Below, in pieces: positions 1 through 7,377 of a stretch of DNA of 64,000 nucleotides. This DNA comes from TMP-86 sp964247385. Lineage in GTDB: Bacteria; Pseudomonadota; Gammaproteobacteria; Steroidobacterales; Steroidobacteraceae. The DNA is taken from assembly GCA_964247385.1 (NCBI GenBank), contig CAXTUB010000002.1:186001-250000 (forward strand), given 5' to 3'. Position 1 is the first letter of the stretch; each line of letters begins with the position of its first letter. Position numbers and translations under genes: made by a program. Under the pieces are notes generated by a model that saw nothing but the letters and a program-made list of their open reading frames with translations, ran no database searches and was not told where the DNA came from.

Positions 1-1
1 G

Positions 2-1396
2 GACGCGAGAGATTTCGATGATGCGGTGTTTGCACAACCCTCGCGCGGCGAAGGCTGGCGGCTCATCGTCGCCATTGCCGACGTGTCGCACTACGTCCGC
101 CCGCATTCTGCGTTGGATGCGGAGGCCCGCCGCCGCTCGACCTCGGTGTATTTCCCCGATCGCGCGATTCCCATGCTGCCCGAGCGGCTGTCGAATCATT
201 TGTGCTCGCTGATGCCCAATGTAGATCGCCTTGCGATGGTCTGCGATATGCATGTGGCGAAAAACGGTGGCGTTTCGCGCGCGCGTTTCTATGAGGCCGT
301 CATTCGCTCGCACGCTCGACTGACGTATGACAATGCATGGGCCTATCTTGCGGCGCCCGCAGCCGCCAATGTCAGTGTGCCGGCGGAAGTGCGCGGCTCG
401 CTCGACTCGCTGCACGAAGTGTACGGCGCCCTGGCGCGCGCGCGCGCCGGGCGGGGTGCGCTGGATTTTCGCGGCAGCGAAGTCAAAGCGCGTATCGGCA
501 GCGATGGAGTCATCGTCGGCTTTGCCGCCAGTGAGCGCAATGATGCGCACCGACTCATCGAAGAGTGCATGATCGCTGCGAATGTGCAGTCGGCCGCCGC
601 GCTTCGAAAGCACAAGATGCCGGGATTGTATCGAATCCACGCGCCGCCCAAGTCCGATCGCGTCAGCGAGTTGCAACGTGTGATGCAAGCGTTGCAAGTG
701 GGCGCGCAGTTTTCGCAGGATCCCACGCCGCGCGAGTTTCGCCAGCTCATCGAGCGGCTGCAAGGCCGCGCCGATTCGCAGCTGCTGGAAATGCTGGTCA
801 TCCGCACGCTCGCGCAAGCCGTCTATTCGCCTGGGAACGTGGGGCATTTTGGACTCGCATTGCAGGAATATGCGCACTTCACATCGCCCATCCGCCGCTA
901 CCCAGATCTCATCGTGCACCGTTCGCTGAAAGCCGCATTGCTGCCGGAGTCGGTCGAGGGTCGGCGCTATGAAACGACTGATCTCGATGAGCTCGGAGTC
1001 GAGACTTCACTGCGCGAGCGGCGTGCGGACGATGCCGCACGCGATGTCATCAGTTACCTCAAGTGTCTGTACATGCAGCCGCGCATCGGCGAAGTATTCG
1101 ATGCCTCCATCACGAGCGCGACCGAATTTGGATTGTTCGTGCAGCTGAGCCAGGTGCCCATCGATGGTCTGGTGCATATCAGTACACTGCCGGGAGACTT
1201 CTGGGAGCTCGATCGCAGCCGGGTTCAGCTCGTGGGGCGAAGGACCCACAAGCGCTGGGTGCTGGGCGGCGCAGTGCGAGTGCGGTTGGCGCGAGTCGAT
1301 TTGGCGCAGCGGCGCATCGATTTTGAGTTGGACGATGCGGCTTTGCCGCGCGCACATGCGCTTCGCCGCAGATCGCGCAGCCGCGCACGTGCGTGA
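2..1396 (+). CDS. rnr: Ribonuclease R, 3' part (5' end outside window)
   Basis: Exoribonuclease that degrades structured RNA 3' to 5' and acts in mRNA and rRNA quality control. The open frame runs in from the window edge; its first codons read DARDFDDAVF, the acidic catalytic motif of the RNB domain, so the gene starts upstream and the cold-shock domains and the front of RNB are missing here. The rest of RNB follows (FTSPIRRYPDLIVHR), then an S1 RNA-binding domain over roughly the last 100 codons (IGEVFDASITSATEFGLFVQL) and a short Arg-rich tail. The stop overlaps the GTG of rlmB (GTGA), the same rnr-rlmB pairing as in E. coli. RNase II is the alternative, but the S1 domain, basic tail and rlmB neighbour favour RNase R. 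Confidence 0.95.
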   Translation, partial: DARDFDDAVFAQPSRGEGWRLIVAIADVSHYVRPHSALDAEARRRSTSVYFPDRAIPMLPERLSNHLCSLMPNVDRLAMVCDMHVAKNGGVSRARFYEAVIRSHARLTYDNAWAYLAAPAAANVSVPAEVRGSLDSLHEVYGALARARAGRGALDFRGSEVKARIGSDGVIVGFAASERNDAHRLIEECMIAANVQSAAALRKHKMPGLYRIHAPPKSDRVSELQRVMQALQVGAQFSQDPTPREFRQLIERLQGRADSQLLEMLVIRTLAQAVYSPGNVGHFGLALQEYAHFTSPIRRYPDLIVHRSLKAALLPESVEGRRYETTDLDELGVETSLRERRADDAARDVISYLKCLYMQPRIGEVFDASITSATEFGLFVQLSQVPIDGLVHISTLPGDFWELDRSRVQLVGRRTHKRWVLGGAVRVRLARVDLAQRRIDFELDDAALPRAHALRRRSRSRARA

Positions 1397-2148
1397 GCGA
1401 TCGTCGCACCATGGTCTTTGGAGTGCACGCAACGAGCGCCGTGCTCGATCGCGCCGGAGACCGCGTGCTCGAGCTTTGGATTCAGTATGGAGCCGAGGCG
1501 CGTCTGTCCGCTTTGATGGAGCGTGCGCAAAACCTCGGCTTGAATGTACAGCAGGCATCGGCCGCCACGCTGTCGAAGCTCGCGGGGAGTGAGGCCCATC
1601 AAGGCGTGGTCGCTGCGGTTCGGCCTCGCGCAATCATGAGCGAGGCTCAATGGCTCGATTCGCTCGATGCAATCGAAACGCCTGTGCTCCTGCTGTTGCT
1701 CGATGGCGTTACCGATCCGCACAATCTCGGTGCCTGTGTACGGAGCGCCGCCGCAGCGGGCGCACAAGCCGTCATCGTCCCCAAGGACCGGACGGCGCCG
1801 ATGACAGGGATCGCCATCAAGGCTGCGGCAGGCGCGGCGGAAATCATTTCTGTCGTCGCGGTCACCAATCTTTCGCGCCATATGCAGGCATTGCACGAGC
1901 GCCAAGTACGTATTGGGGGCTTGGATGCGCACGCCGAGCAATCCGTGTTCGATTTCGACATGACAGGCTCTGTTGCGCTCGCCCTTGGAGCGGAGGATCG
2001 CGGTTTGCGCAGGCTCACGCGCGAGCGCTGCGATGCGCTGGTGCGCATTCCCATGCCTGGTTTGCTCGAATCGCTCAATGTATCGGTGGCTGCCGGCATC
2101 GCGTTGTTCGAGGCAGTGCGCCAGCGTACGCGTCACTTACGCGTTTGA
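1393..2148 (+). CDS. rlmB: 23S rRNA 2'-O-methyltransferase RlmB (TrmH/SpoU family)
   Basis: Methylates the 2'-O of G2251 in the 23S rRNA P-loop using S-adenosylmethionine. The 251-residue protein has an N-terminal substrate-binding domain (about 1-75, beginning VFGVHATSAVLDR) and a C-terminal SPOUT knot fold with the family motifs DGVTDPHNLGACVRSA, LALGAEDRGLRRL and IPMPGLLESLNVSVAAGIAL. Length matches E. coli RlmB (about 243). The GTG start overlaps the rnr stop by 4 nt, suggesting translational coupling. Assignment as RlmB rather than another TrmH paralogue rests on the full-length two-domain layout and the rnr neighbour. Confidence 0.95.
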   Translation: MSDRRTMVFGVHATSAVLDRAGDRVLELWIQYGAEARLSALMERAQNLGLNVQQASAATLSKLAGSEAHQGVVAAVRPRAIMSEAQWLDSLDAIETPVLLLLLDGVTDPHNLGACVRSAAAAGAQAVIVPKDRTAPMTGIAIKAAAGAAEIISVVAVTNLSRHMQALHERQVRIGGLDAHAEQSVFDFDMTGSVALALGAEDRGLRRLTRERCDALVRIPMPGLLESLNVSVAAGIALFEAVRQRTRHLRV

Positions 2149-2186
2149 CTCGAGGTCGCGTCGCACCGCACGGGCCATTGCAGCAT

Positions 2187-2216
2187 TTGACGCTGAGGCC
2201 GGCATGCGCGTATCCT
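2187..2216 (+). promoter_or_regulatory. Candidate sigma70 promoter of the rpsF-rpsR-rplI(-dnaB) operon
   Basis: TTGACG at 2187-2192 matches the -35 consensus at five of six positions, and TATCCT at 2211-2216 matches the -10 at four of six, with an 18-bp spacer. It lies in the 165-bp gap between rlmB and rpsF, about 100 bp before the rpsF start, leaving room for a structured leader. Read by eye; no scoring was run. Confidence 0.45.
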
Positions 2217-2269
2217 CGCGCGCTCTTTTTCGCACAGCGTCAGCCGACGCCGCGCTGAAATTTCTCCTT

Positions 2270-2293
2270 GCCTCACCGCTCGCAACGGGAGGC
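2270..2293 (+). promoter_or_regulatory. Leader hairpin before rpsF, possible S6:S18 autoregulatory site
   Basis: GCCTC(2270-2274), a bulged A, then CCG pairs with CGG-GAGGC (2286-2293) around a 7-nt loop, giving an 8-bp stem 20 nt before the rpsF ATG. A stem with a CCG element just upstream of rpsF is what is reported for the bS6:bS18 feedback site in many bacteria. The exact motif was not checked, so the regulatory role is inferred from position and shape. Confidence 0.35.
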
Positions 2294-2313
2294 TTTATCC
2301 ATAAGGGGTCGAC

Positions 2314-2703
2314 ATGCGGCATTACGAGATCGTTTTTCTGGTCCATCCAGATCGCAGCGAGCAGGTTCCGGCCATGGTCGAGCGCTATCGCGGCATGATT
2401 GCCGCGGGCGGCGGCCAAGTGCACCGCTTCGAGGATTGGGGCCGGCGTCAGCTCACATTTCCCATCGCCAAGGTGCACAAAGCTCATTACGTGCTCATGA
2501 ACATCGAGTGCGATGTCAAGACGCTGTCCGAGCTCACCGGTGCATTTCGTTTCAGCGATGCGGTGCTTCGGCATCTGGTCGTGAAGATGGACGAGGCGGT
2601 GACGGAGCCGTCTCCGATGTCGCGTCCGCCGGATGAAAATGCGCGCCGTCATGATGATTACGGCATGGATGGCGACGATGACGATCTATCGATGAGCCGA
2701 TAG
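2314..2703 (+). CDS. rpsF: Small ribosomal subunit protein bS6
   Basis: Binds the central domain of 16S rRNA together with bS18 in the 30S platform. The 129-residue product opens with the family signature MRHYEIVFLVHPDRSEQV and carries the central WGRRQLTFPIAKVHKAHYVL strand-helix region. The tail after about residue 95 is an acidic, Met/Asp-rich extension that lacks a run of glutamates like the one RimK modifies in E. coli. An AAGGGG Shine-Dalgarno sits just before the ATG. It is first gene of the operon with rpsR and rplI; priB, which sits between rpsF and rpsR in E. coli, is absent. Confidence 0.97.
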   Translation: MRHYEIVFLVHPDRSEQVPAMVERYRGMIAAGGGQVHRFEDWGRRQLTFPIAKVHKAHYVLMNIECDVKTLSELTGAFRFSDAVLRHLVVKMDEAVTEPSPMSRPPDENARRHDDYGMDGDDDDLSMSR

Positions 2704-2725
2704 CGAAAAGCACGAGGAATGACTC

Positions 2726-2950
2726 ATGGCACGTTTCTTTCGACGTAAAAAGTTTTGCCGCTTCACGGCGGATGATGTCAAACAGATCGACTACAAGGAT
2801 CTGGCGGTATTGAAAGGGTATATCACCGAGACTGGTAAGATCGTCCCGAGCCGCATCACCGGCACGCGAGCGCATTATCAGCGCCAGCTCCAGTTGGCGA
2901 TTCGCCGTGCACGCTTCCTCGCGCTTCTGCCCTACACCGATCAGCATTAA
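2726..2950 (+). CDS. rpsR: Small ribosomal subunit protein bS18
   Basis: Partner of bS6 in the 30S platform. The 74-residue protein has the typical basic start (ARFFRRKKFCRF) and the conserved core DYKDLAVLKGYITETGKIVPSRITGT, ending just after the RRARFLALLPYTD helix. Family length is about 75. It begins 22 bp after rpsF and ends 8 bp before rplI, consistent with one transcript. Confidence 0.97.
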   Translation: MARFFRRKKFCRFTADDVKQIDYKDLAVLKGYITETGKIVPSRITGTRAHYQRQLQLAIRRARFLALLPYTDQH

Positions 2951-2958
2951 GGCTCGCC

Positions 2959-3408
2959 ATGGAAGTCATTTTGTTGCAAAAGGTTGCAAACCTCGGCCAG
3001 ATCGGCGATCGCGTGAAAGTCAAACCGGGCTATGCGCGGAATTTTCTGGTGCCGAGCGGCAAGGCGACGCTTGCGAGCGCGGCCAACATCGCGCGTTTCG
3101 AGCAGCAGCGTGCTGAGTTCGAGAAAAAGGCGGGCGATGCGCTGGCCGCTGCGCAAACGCGCGCCGAAAAGCTTTCGCAGTTCAAGCTCGAGCTTCGTGC
3201 CAAGGCCGGCGCTGAGGGCAAGCTGTTCGGATCGATCGGCACGGCCGATATCGCGGAAGCCGCCACCAAGGCGGGGCAACCGCTGTCGCGCGCCGAGGTG
3301 CGCTTGCCGAGCGGACCCATCCGCACTGCCGGCGAGCATTCGGTGCCGCTGCACTTGCACACCGACGTCGACGTCAACCTCGCCGTTTCCATCATCGCCG
3401 AGGATTGA
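2959..3408 (+). CDS. rplI: Large ribosomal subunit protein bL9
   Basis: Binds 23S rRNA near the L1 stalk and extends from the ribosome surface, helping reading-frame maintenance. The 149 residues match the family: an N-terminal RNA-binding domain with EVILLQKVANLGQIGDRV and KPGYARNFLVPSGKA, a long central helix (about 42-75), and a C-terminal domain with GKLFGSIGTADIAEA. It closes the rpsF-rpsR-rplI group and is followed by a strong hairpin before dnaB. Confidence 0.97.
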   Translation: MEVILLQKVANLGQIGDRVKVKPGYARNFLVPSGKATLASAANIARFEQQRAEFEKKAGDALAAAQTRAEKLSQFKLELRAKAGAEGKLFGSIGTADIAEAATKAGQPLSRAEVRLPSGPIRTAGEHSVPLHLHTDVDVNLAVSIIAED

Positions 3409-3411
3409 AGG

Positions 3412-3433
3412 GGCTCTGCAGCCGTGCAGAGCC
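3412..3433 (+). terminator. Hairpin between rplI and dnaB
   Basis: GGCTCTGCA (3412-3420) and TGCAGAGCC (3425-3433) are perfect inverted repeats giving a 9-bp stem with a 4-nt GCCG loop, 3 nt after the rplI stop. The following TGATCGTCTTG is only weakly T-rich, so it may be a leaky terminator or an attenuator that lowers dnaB expression relative to the ribosomal genes, or simply a 3'-end stabiliser. Confidence 0.5.
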
Positions 3434-3466
3434 TGATCGTCTTGCGGGCTTTGACTATGTGCTGCC

Positions 3467-5278
3467 ATGAGCGCTGAAAATCATTTCGCGCCGCGCGCGG
3501 AACTCTCGCGCGACTTGCAGTCGAGCCTGCAGACGCCGCCGCACTCCATCGAAGCCGAGCAATCCGTGCTCGGCGGGCTCATGATCGAGACCACCGGCTG
3601 GGACCAGGTCGCCGACCGCGTCAGCGCGGAAGATTTTTATCGCCACGACCACCGTCTCATCTTCGAGGCGGCGGCCATGTTGATCGAGCGCAACCAGCCA
3701 TGTGATGCCGTGACGGTTGCGGATCAGCTCGAAGCGCGCGGCCAGCTCGAGGAGATCGGCGGTCTCGCCTACCTCGGCACGCTTGCGCGAGACACACCGA
3801 CGGCCGCCAACATTCGCGCTTACGCGGACATCGTGCGCGAACGTGCGGTGCTTCGCCAGTTGATTTCGGTGGGGCATGGCATCGTCGGCAGCGCTCTGCA
3901 GAGTGAAGGGCGCGAAGCGCGCGACATCGTCGATGATGCCGAGCGCGCCGTGTTCGAGATCGCCGAGCGCGGCTCGCGCGGCATCGCGGGGTTGCGCACG
4001 GTCAAGAGCATCCTGCCCGACGTGGTCAATCGCATCGATACCATGTTTCACTCCAAGGGCAAGCTCACGGGCATCGCCACGGGGTTTCGCGTGCTCGACG
4101 ACATGACTTCGGGCTTGCAGGCGGGAGAGTTGATCATCGTCGCGGGGCGTCCATCGATGGGCAAGACGACGCTCGCCGTCAACATCGCGGAAAACGCAGC
4201 CATCGGGGCGGATAAGTCCGCGGCGATCTTCAGCATGGAGATGTCGTCGGAGTCGTTGACGTTGCGCATGATCTCCTCTCTCGGGCGGATCAATCAGGCG
4301 AACTTGCGCTCAGGGAGGCTGGGCGAGGATGACTGGCCGCGCATCGATACCGCCATGACGCAATTGTCCCAGGCCAAGATTTTCATCGACGAAAGCCCCG
4401 GACTCACGCCGACGGAGCTACGAGCCCGTTCGCGCCGCTTGAAGCGCGAGCGCGGCTTGGATTTGATCGTGGTCGATTACTTGCAGCTCATGCAAGTGGC
4501 GGGCAACAAGGAAAATCGCGCGACGGAGATCTCCGAGATTTCTCGCTCACTCAAGGCGCTGGCCAAGGAGCTGTCGGTTCCCGTGGTTGCGCTGTCACAG
4601 CTGAACCGCGGCGTCGAGCAGCGCACTGAAAAGAAACCGGTGATGTCGGATTTGAGGGAGTGCGTAACGGGCGACACGCTCGTGCTCATGGCAGACGGCA
4701 ATCGAATTCCGATCCGTGAGCTCGTGGGACAGACGCCGACCGTGTTGGCGATGAGCGAAGATCAGAAAATAGTTGCCGCGCAAAGCGATCGGGTATGGTC
4801 GACGGGGGTGCGCCCGGTATTTCGAGTGAGTCTTGCGAGTGGTCGCTCGATCCGAGCGACTGCGAACCACCGCCTGCTTACCAGCGACGGCTGGAATCGC
4901 GTGTGTGACTTGTCGCTGGGCGAAGATCATTTGCGCGCGATCGAAGGCGATCATCCAACCTGGGATCGCATCGTCTCCATCGACATGCAGAAGAACGAAG
5001 AAGTATTTGATCTCACCGTCCCGGGCCCCGCTAGCTGGCTCGCGGACGGCATTGTTAGCCACAACTCGGGCGCATTGGAACAGGACGCAGATTTGATCCT
5101 GCTCATTTATCGAGAAGAAGTGTACGAGAAGAACACGACGCGCAAAGGCATCGCGGATGTCATCGTGGCGAAGCAGCGCAATGGTCCGACAGGCGACATT
5201 CAGCTGACTTTTTTGGGTGAATACACCAAATTCGAGAACTTCGCGCCCGAGTCCTATGCCGAAGGGGTGTTTCGCTGA
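3467..5278 (+). CDS. dnaB: Replicative DNA helicase DnaB, precursor with mini-intein
   Basis: Hexameric 5'-3' helicase that unwinds the replication fork. The 603-residue precursor is about 135 longer than normal; removing the insert leaves 468 residues, the usual size. The N-terminal DnaG-interaction domain spans about 20-125 (PHSIEAEQSVLGGLM), and the RecA-like ATPase starts near 195 with Walker A GRPSMGKT (227-234) and Walker B region LIVVDYLQLM. The frame is interrupted after DLRE at residue 398 by an intein, then resumes with SGALEQDADLILLIYREE. The insertion lies in one of the most conserved stretches of the helicase, so activity should depend on protein splicing. alr begins 5 bp downstream, as in E. 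coli. Confidence 0.97.
   Translation: MSAENHFAPRAELSRDLQSSLQTPPHSIEAEQSVLGGLMIETTGWDQVADRVSAEDFYRHDHRLIFEAAAMLIERNQPCDAVTVADQLEARGQLEEIGGLAYLGTLARDTPTAANIRAYADIVRERAVLRQLISVGHGIVGSALQSEGREARDIVDDAERAVFEIAERGSRGIAGLRTVKSILPDVVNRIDTMFHSKGKLTGIATGFRVLDDMTSGLQAGELIIVAGRPSMGKTTLAVNIAENAAIGADKSAAIFSMEMSSESLTLRMISSLGRINQANLRSGRLGEDDWPRIDTAMTQLSQAKIFIDESPGLTPTELRARSRRLKRERGLDLIVVDYLQLMQVAGNKENRATEISEISRSLKALAKELSVPVVALSQLNRGVEQRTEKKPVMSDLRECVTGDTLVLMADGNRIPIRELVGQTPTVLAMSEDQKIVAAQSDRVWSTGVRPVFRVSLASGRSIRATANHRLLTSDGWNRVCDLSLGEDHLRAIEGDHPTWDRIVSIDMQKNEEVFDLTVPGPASWLADGIVSHNSGALEQDADLILLIYREEVYEKNTTRKGIADVIVAKQRNGPTGDIQLTFLGEYTKFENFAPESYAEGVFR
4661..5065 (+). other. DnaB mini-intein (135 residues, no homing endonuclease)
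   Basis: In-frame protein-splicing element, precursor residues 399-533. Visible intein blocks: block A CVTGDTLVLMADG with nucleophilic Cys1; block B GRSIRATANHRLLT with the TxxH-type ANH; block F EVFDLTVPGPASWLADG; block G ending VSHN, with penultimate His and terminal Asn; the first C-extein residue is Ser. All residues needed for canonical class 1 splicing are present. At 135 residues there is no room for a LAGLIDADG endonuclease between blocks B and F; only about 30 residues link them. The site (DLRE|SG-x-x-EQDADL) corresponds to, or lies within two residues of, the DnaB intein site known from Synechocystis, Rhodothermus and mycobacteria. Confidence 0.95.
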
Positions 5279-5283
5279 AGCCT

Positions 5284-6351
5284 ATGGTGAGCGCGGTCAT
5301 GAGCACCGCGGCGCTTCGACACAACCTGGGCGTTCTGCGCGAGCGAGCCGGAAACTGCCGTGTCATGGCGGTCATCAAAGCCAACGCCTATGGCCATGGA
5401 TTGATCGGCGCAGCGCGAGCTCTTGATGAAGCTGATTCGCTGGCGGTTGCGCGCGTCAATGAGGCGCTCACGTTGCGTGATGCGGGCATCGACAAGCCCA
5501 TCGTCTTGCTCGAGGGCGTCATCGACACGGAAGAACTGGAATACGCGGCGCGCTCGAATTGCGAGATCGTGGTGCATCACATGAGTCAGGTCGAACAATT
5601 ACGCAATGCACGGTTGGCCGGCGTAATGACCGTGTGGCTCAAACTGGATTCCGGGATGAATCGGTTGGGGCTATCGCCTGCGCAGTTCAATGAGGCGCTG
5701 CGCGTGCTCGACGAGCTGCCCGGCGTTCTCAAGCCCGTGAAGATCTTGACTCACCTGGCCAATGCAGAATTGCGTGAGCACGAGAGCAATGCACGTCAGC
5801 GCGCTTTGCTCGAGCGAGTCACTCGAGGTCTCACCGGGGAGCGCAGTATTTGCAATTCAGCGGCGTTGCTCAGCACGCCGGACTCCTGCGCGAACTGGGT
5901 CAGACCTGGGCTCGCTTTATACGGCGTATCGCCATTTGGCGATTCGATCGCTGCGGACTTTTCGCTGATCCCCGTCATGGCCCTGCGCGCCCGAATCATC
6001 GCGCTCAAGGACATCGAGTCAGGGGAACATGTGGGCTACGGCAGCACATGGACTGCAAGGTCGCGCACGGGCCTGGCCGTGGCGTCCATCGGCTATGGCG
6101 ACGGCTACCCGCGAAGCATCGGCGACGGCACACCCGTCGTGATCCACGGCATGCGTTCGCACATCGTCGGCCGCGTCTCCATGGACATGATCTCGATCGA
6201 CGTGACCGGACGCGACGACGTGCGCATCGGCGATGATGTGACGCTATGGGGCGATGAGCTCCCGGTCGAGGAAATCGCGGCGTGTGCGCGCACGATTCCT
6301 TACGAGCTGCTCAGTGGATTGACGCAGAGGGTGGATTTGCGCTGGGAATGA
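5284..6351 (+). CDS. alr: Alanine racemase
   Basis: PLP enzyme converting L- to D-alanine for peptidoglycan. The 355-residue protein has the PLP lysine in AVIKANAYGHG (K32 from the first ATG), substrate-side residues in WLKLDSGMNRLG, and the second catalytic base, Tyr, in HVGYGSTW near residue 260, followed by the C-terminal beta domain (RVSMDMISIDVT). The length is typical. A second ATG at 5299 is a possible start; neither has a clear Shine-Dalgarno, and the 5-bp gap from dnaB suggests coupling. Confidence 0.95.
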   Translation: MVSAVMSTAALRHNLGVLRERAGNCRVMAVIKANAYGHGLIGAARALDEADSLAVARVNEALTLRDAGIDKPIVLLEGVIDTEELEYAARSNCEIVVHHMSQVEQLRNARLAGVMTVWLKLDSGMNRLGLSPAQFNEALRVLDELPGVLKPVKILTHLANAELREHESNARQRALLERVTRGLTGERSICNSAALLSTPDSCANWVRPGLALYGVSPFGDSIAADFSLIPVMALRARIIALKDIESGEHVGYGSTWTARSRTGLAVASIGYGDGYPRSIGDGTPVVIHGMRSHIVGRVSMDMISIDVTGRDDVRIGDDVTLWGDELPVEEIAACARTIPYELLSGLTQRVDLRWE

Positions 6352-6355
6352 TCGT

Positions 6356-6390
6356 TCGGTGGCGACCCGGACCGATACATTTTATTTTCG
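6356..6390 (+). terminator. Weak candidate terminator after alr
   Basis: TCGGT (6356-6360) pairs with ACCGA (6371-6375) around a 10-nt loop, followed by a T-rich stretch TACATTTTATTTTCG. The stem is short, so this is tentative; it fits the end of the dnaB-alr unit and the start of a gene-poor stretch. Confidence 0.3.
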
Positions 6391-6754
6391 TCAATCTAAG
6401 TGCTGAACGATGGTCGTGATCTAGCCCATGGTCCGGAATTGTGGATGCGTACATACGTACAAGCCTAAAGCCTTGCTTGTCGAACCGTTGCGGCAGTTCG
6501 GGGACGCAGCGGGCTTAAATTGTGTGTCCCGCTGTCATTGACTCATATTGCGTGGTGCGCGTATGGCTTCTGAACTAGCGCGGCGAGACCCGCACGCAAC
6601 GTCGAGTGCATACCAGTCAGGTCGGAAGATCCAAGCCGCGCTGAAGGCTGCACTGTCGACTGTTTGCAGTGAGAAAATGCCAGTGTCAAAAACTTACCCC
6701 GCGCCATCCGCGTTCAAGCCCAATGCGGCTTTCTGGGATGAGCGAGCGCATTTA

Positions 6755-6967
6755 TTACGCAACCTTTTCCTGCGGAGCCGTTCGCGCGAGCTCATTCTGA
6801 AACGCCGTCACATGGCGCTCGAGAAAATTTCAATAGGCGGCGACCATTGCATCCGGTTTTGGATCGCTTTTCTTTCCGTCCGTCGCAAGAAAGATTTCGC
6901 AGTCCTTCTTGAAATTCTCAATTACACGGCACGCCCATTGGCGTTCGCCCAGATTGGTATCGGCCAT
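6755..6967 (-). pseudogene. Small gene of about 70 codons interrupted by an in-frame TGA
   Basis: On the minus strand an ATG at 6967, preceded by GAGG with an 8-nt spacing, opens a frame that begins MADTNLGERQWACRVIENF. It stops at TGA (6830-6832) after 45 codons ending DAMVAAY, then continues in the same frame with NFLERHVTAFQNELARTAPQ to a TAA at 6755-6757. The residues on both sides look like one small helical protein, and a single TGG-to-TGA change (Tyr-Trp-Asn) would restore it. The alternative is a genuine 45-residue protein. I do not recognise the family. Confidence 0.45.
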
Positions 6968-7377
6968 TGTCGAGTCCTCGGTGGATGCACGAAGAGAAGC
7001 CCGTCAGACGGTTTTCTCGGGGAGCGCGAAGTAAAGCGCTGACTGAGCTAAATTTGTGCGGTGTCAATCACTAATCTTCGAGCACTCAGATTCGCTCGAG
7101 GACAGCTTGATTGAATCGCTAAAGCGTTCGCAGTTTTGGATCGGCCAAGGATTTGACATGAGCGCTCGGTGCGGTCCGCATTGCGGATGACATCGTTTGC
7201 TATGCCTTCGATGTTCGCAATAAGCGTAGTGAGACGATTTTCGATCGGTTTGATCCCGATCTGCGCTTTCTCAAACATCCTCGCTCGTCCACGGTGAATT
7301 CAAGCAGACTGACCTACTTGGAATAGAGCACCGAGGAATCTTGCAAGACCAGAGCCAGAGTTTACGCTCATCAAAAT

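Larger units (their letters stand above)
6352..7377. other. Gene-poor stretch of about 1 kb between alr and the histidine kinase
   Basis: No recognisable intact gene. Visibly more A/T-rich than its surroundings. It holds a possible terminator (6356-6390) and a small broken gene on the minus strand (6755-6967). Two longer open frames, plus strand 6548-7042 and minus strand 7048-7278, give low-complexity or unfamiliar translations without domains, and I do not call them genes. The block looks like decayed or recently acquired DNA in an otherwise tightly packed chromosome. Confidence 0.6.

Noticed and set aside
6830..6832. In-frame TGA read as selenocysteine
   Set aside because: No SECIS-like hairpin follows within the expected distance, no selenoprotein family is recognised, and no selenocysteine machinery is seen in the window; a nonsense change is simpler.
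6548..7042. 164-residue plus-strand open frame
   Set aside because: No domain or signal, overlaps the better-supported minus-strand small gene, and the translation looks like non-coding DNA.
7048..7278. 76-residue minus-strand open frame
   Set aside because: No usable ribosome site (GAGG abuts the ATG), no recognised motif; kept only as part of the gene-poor stretch.
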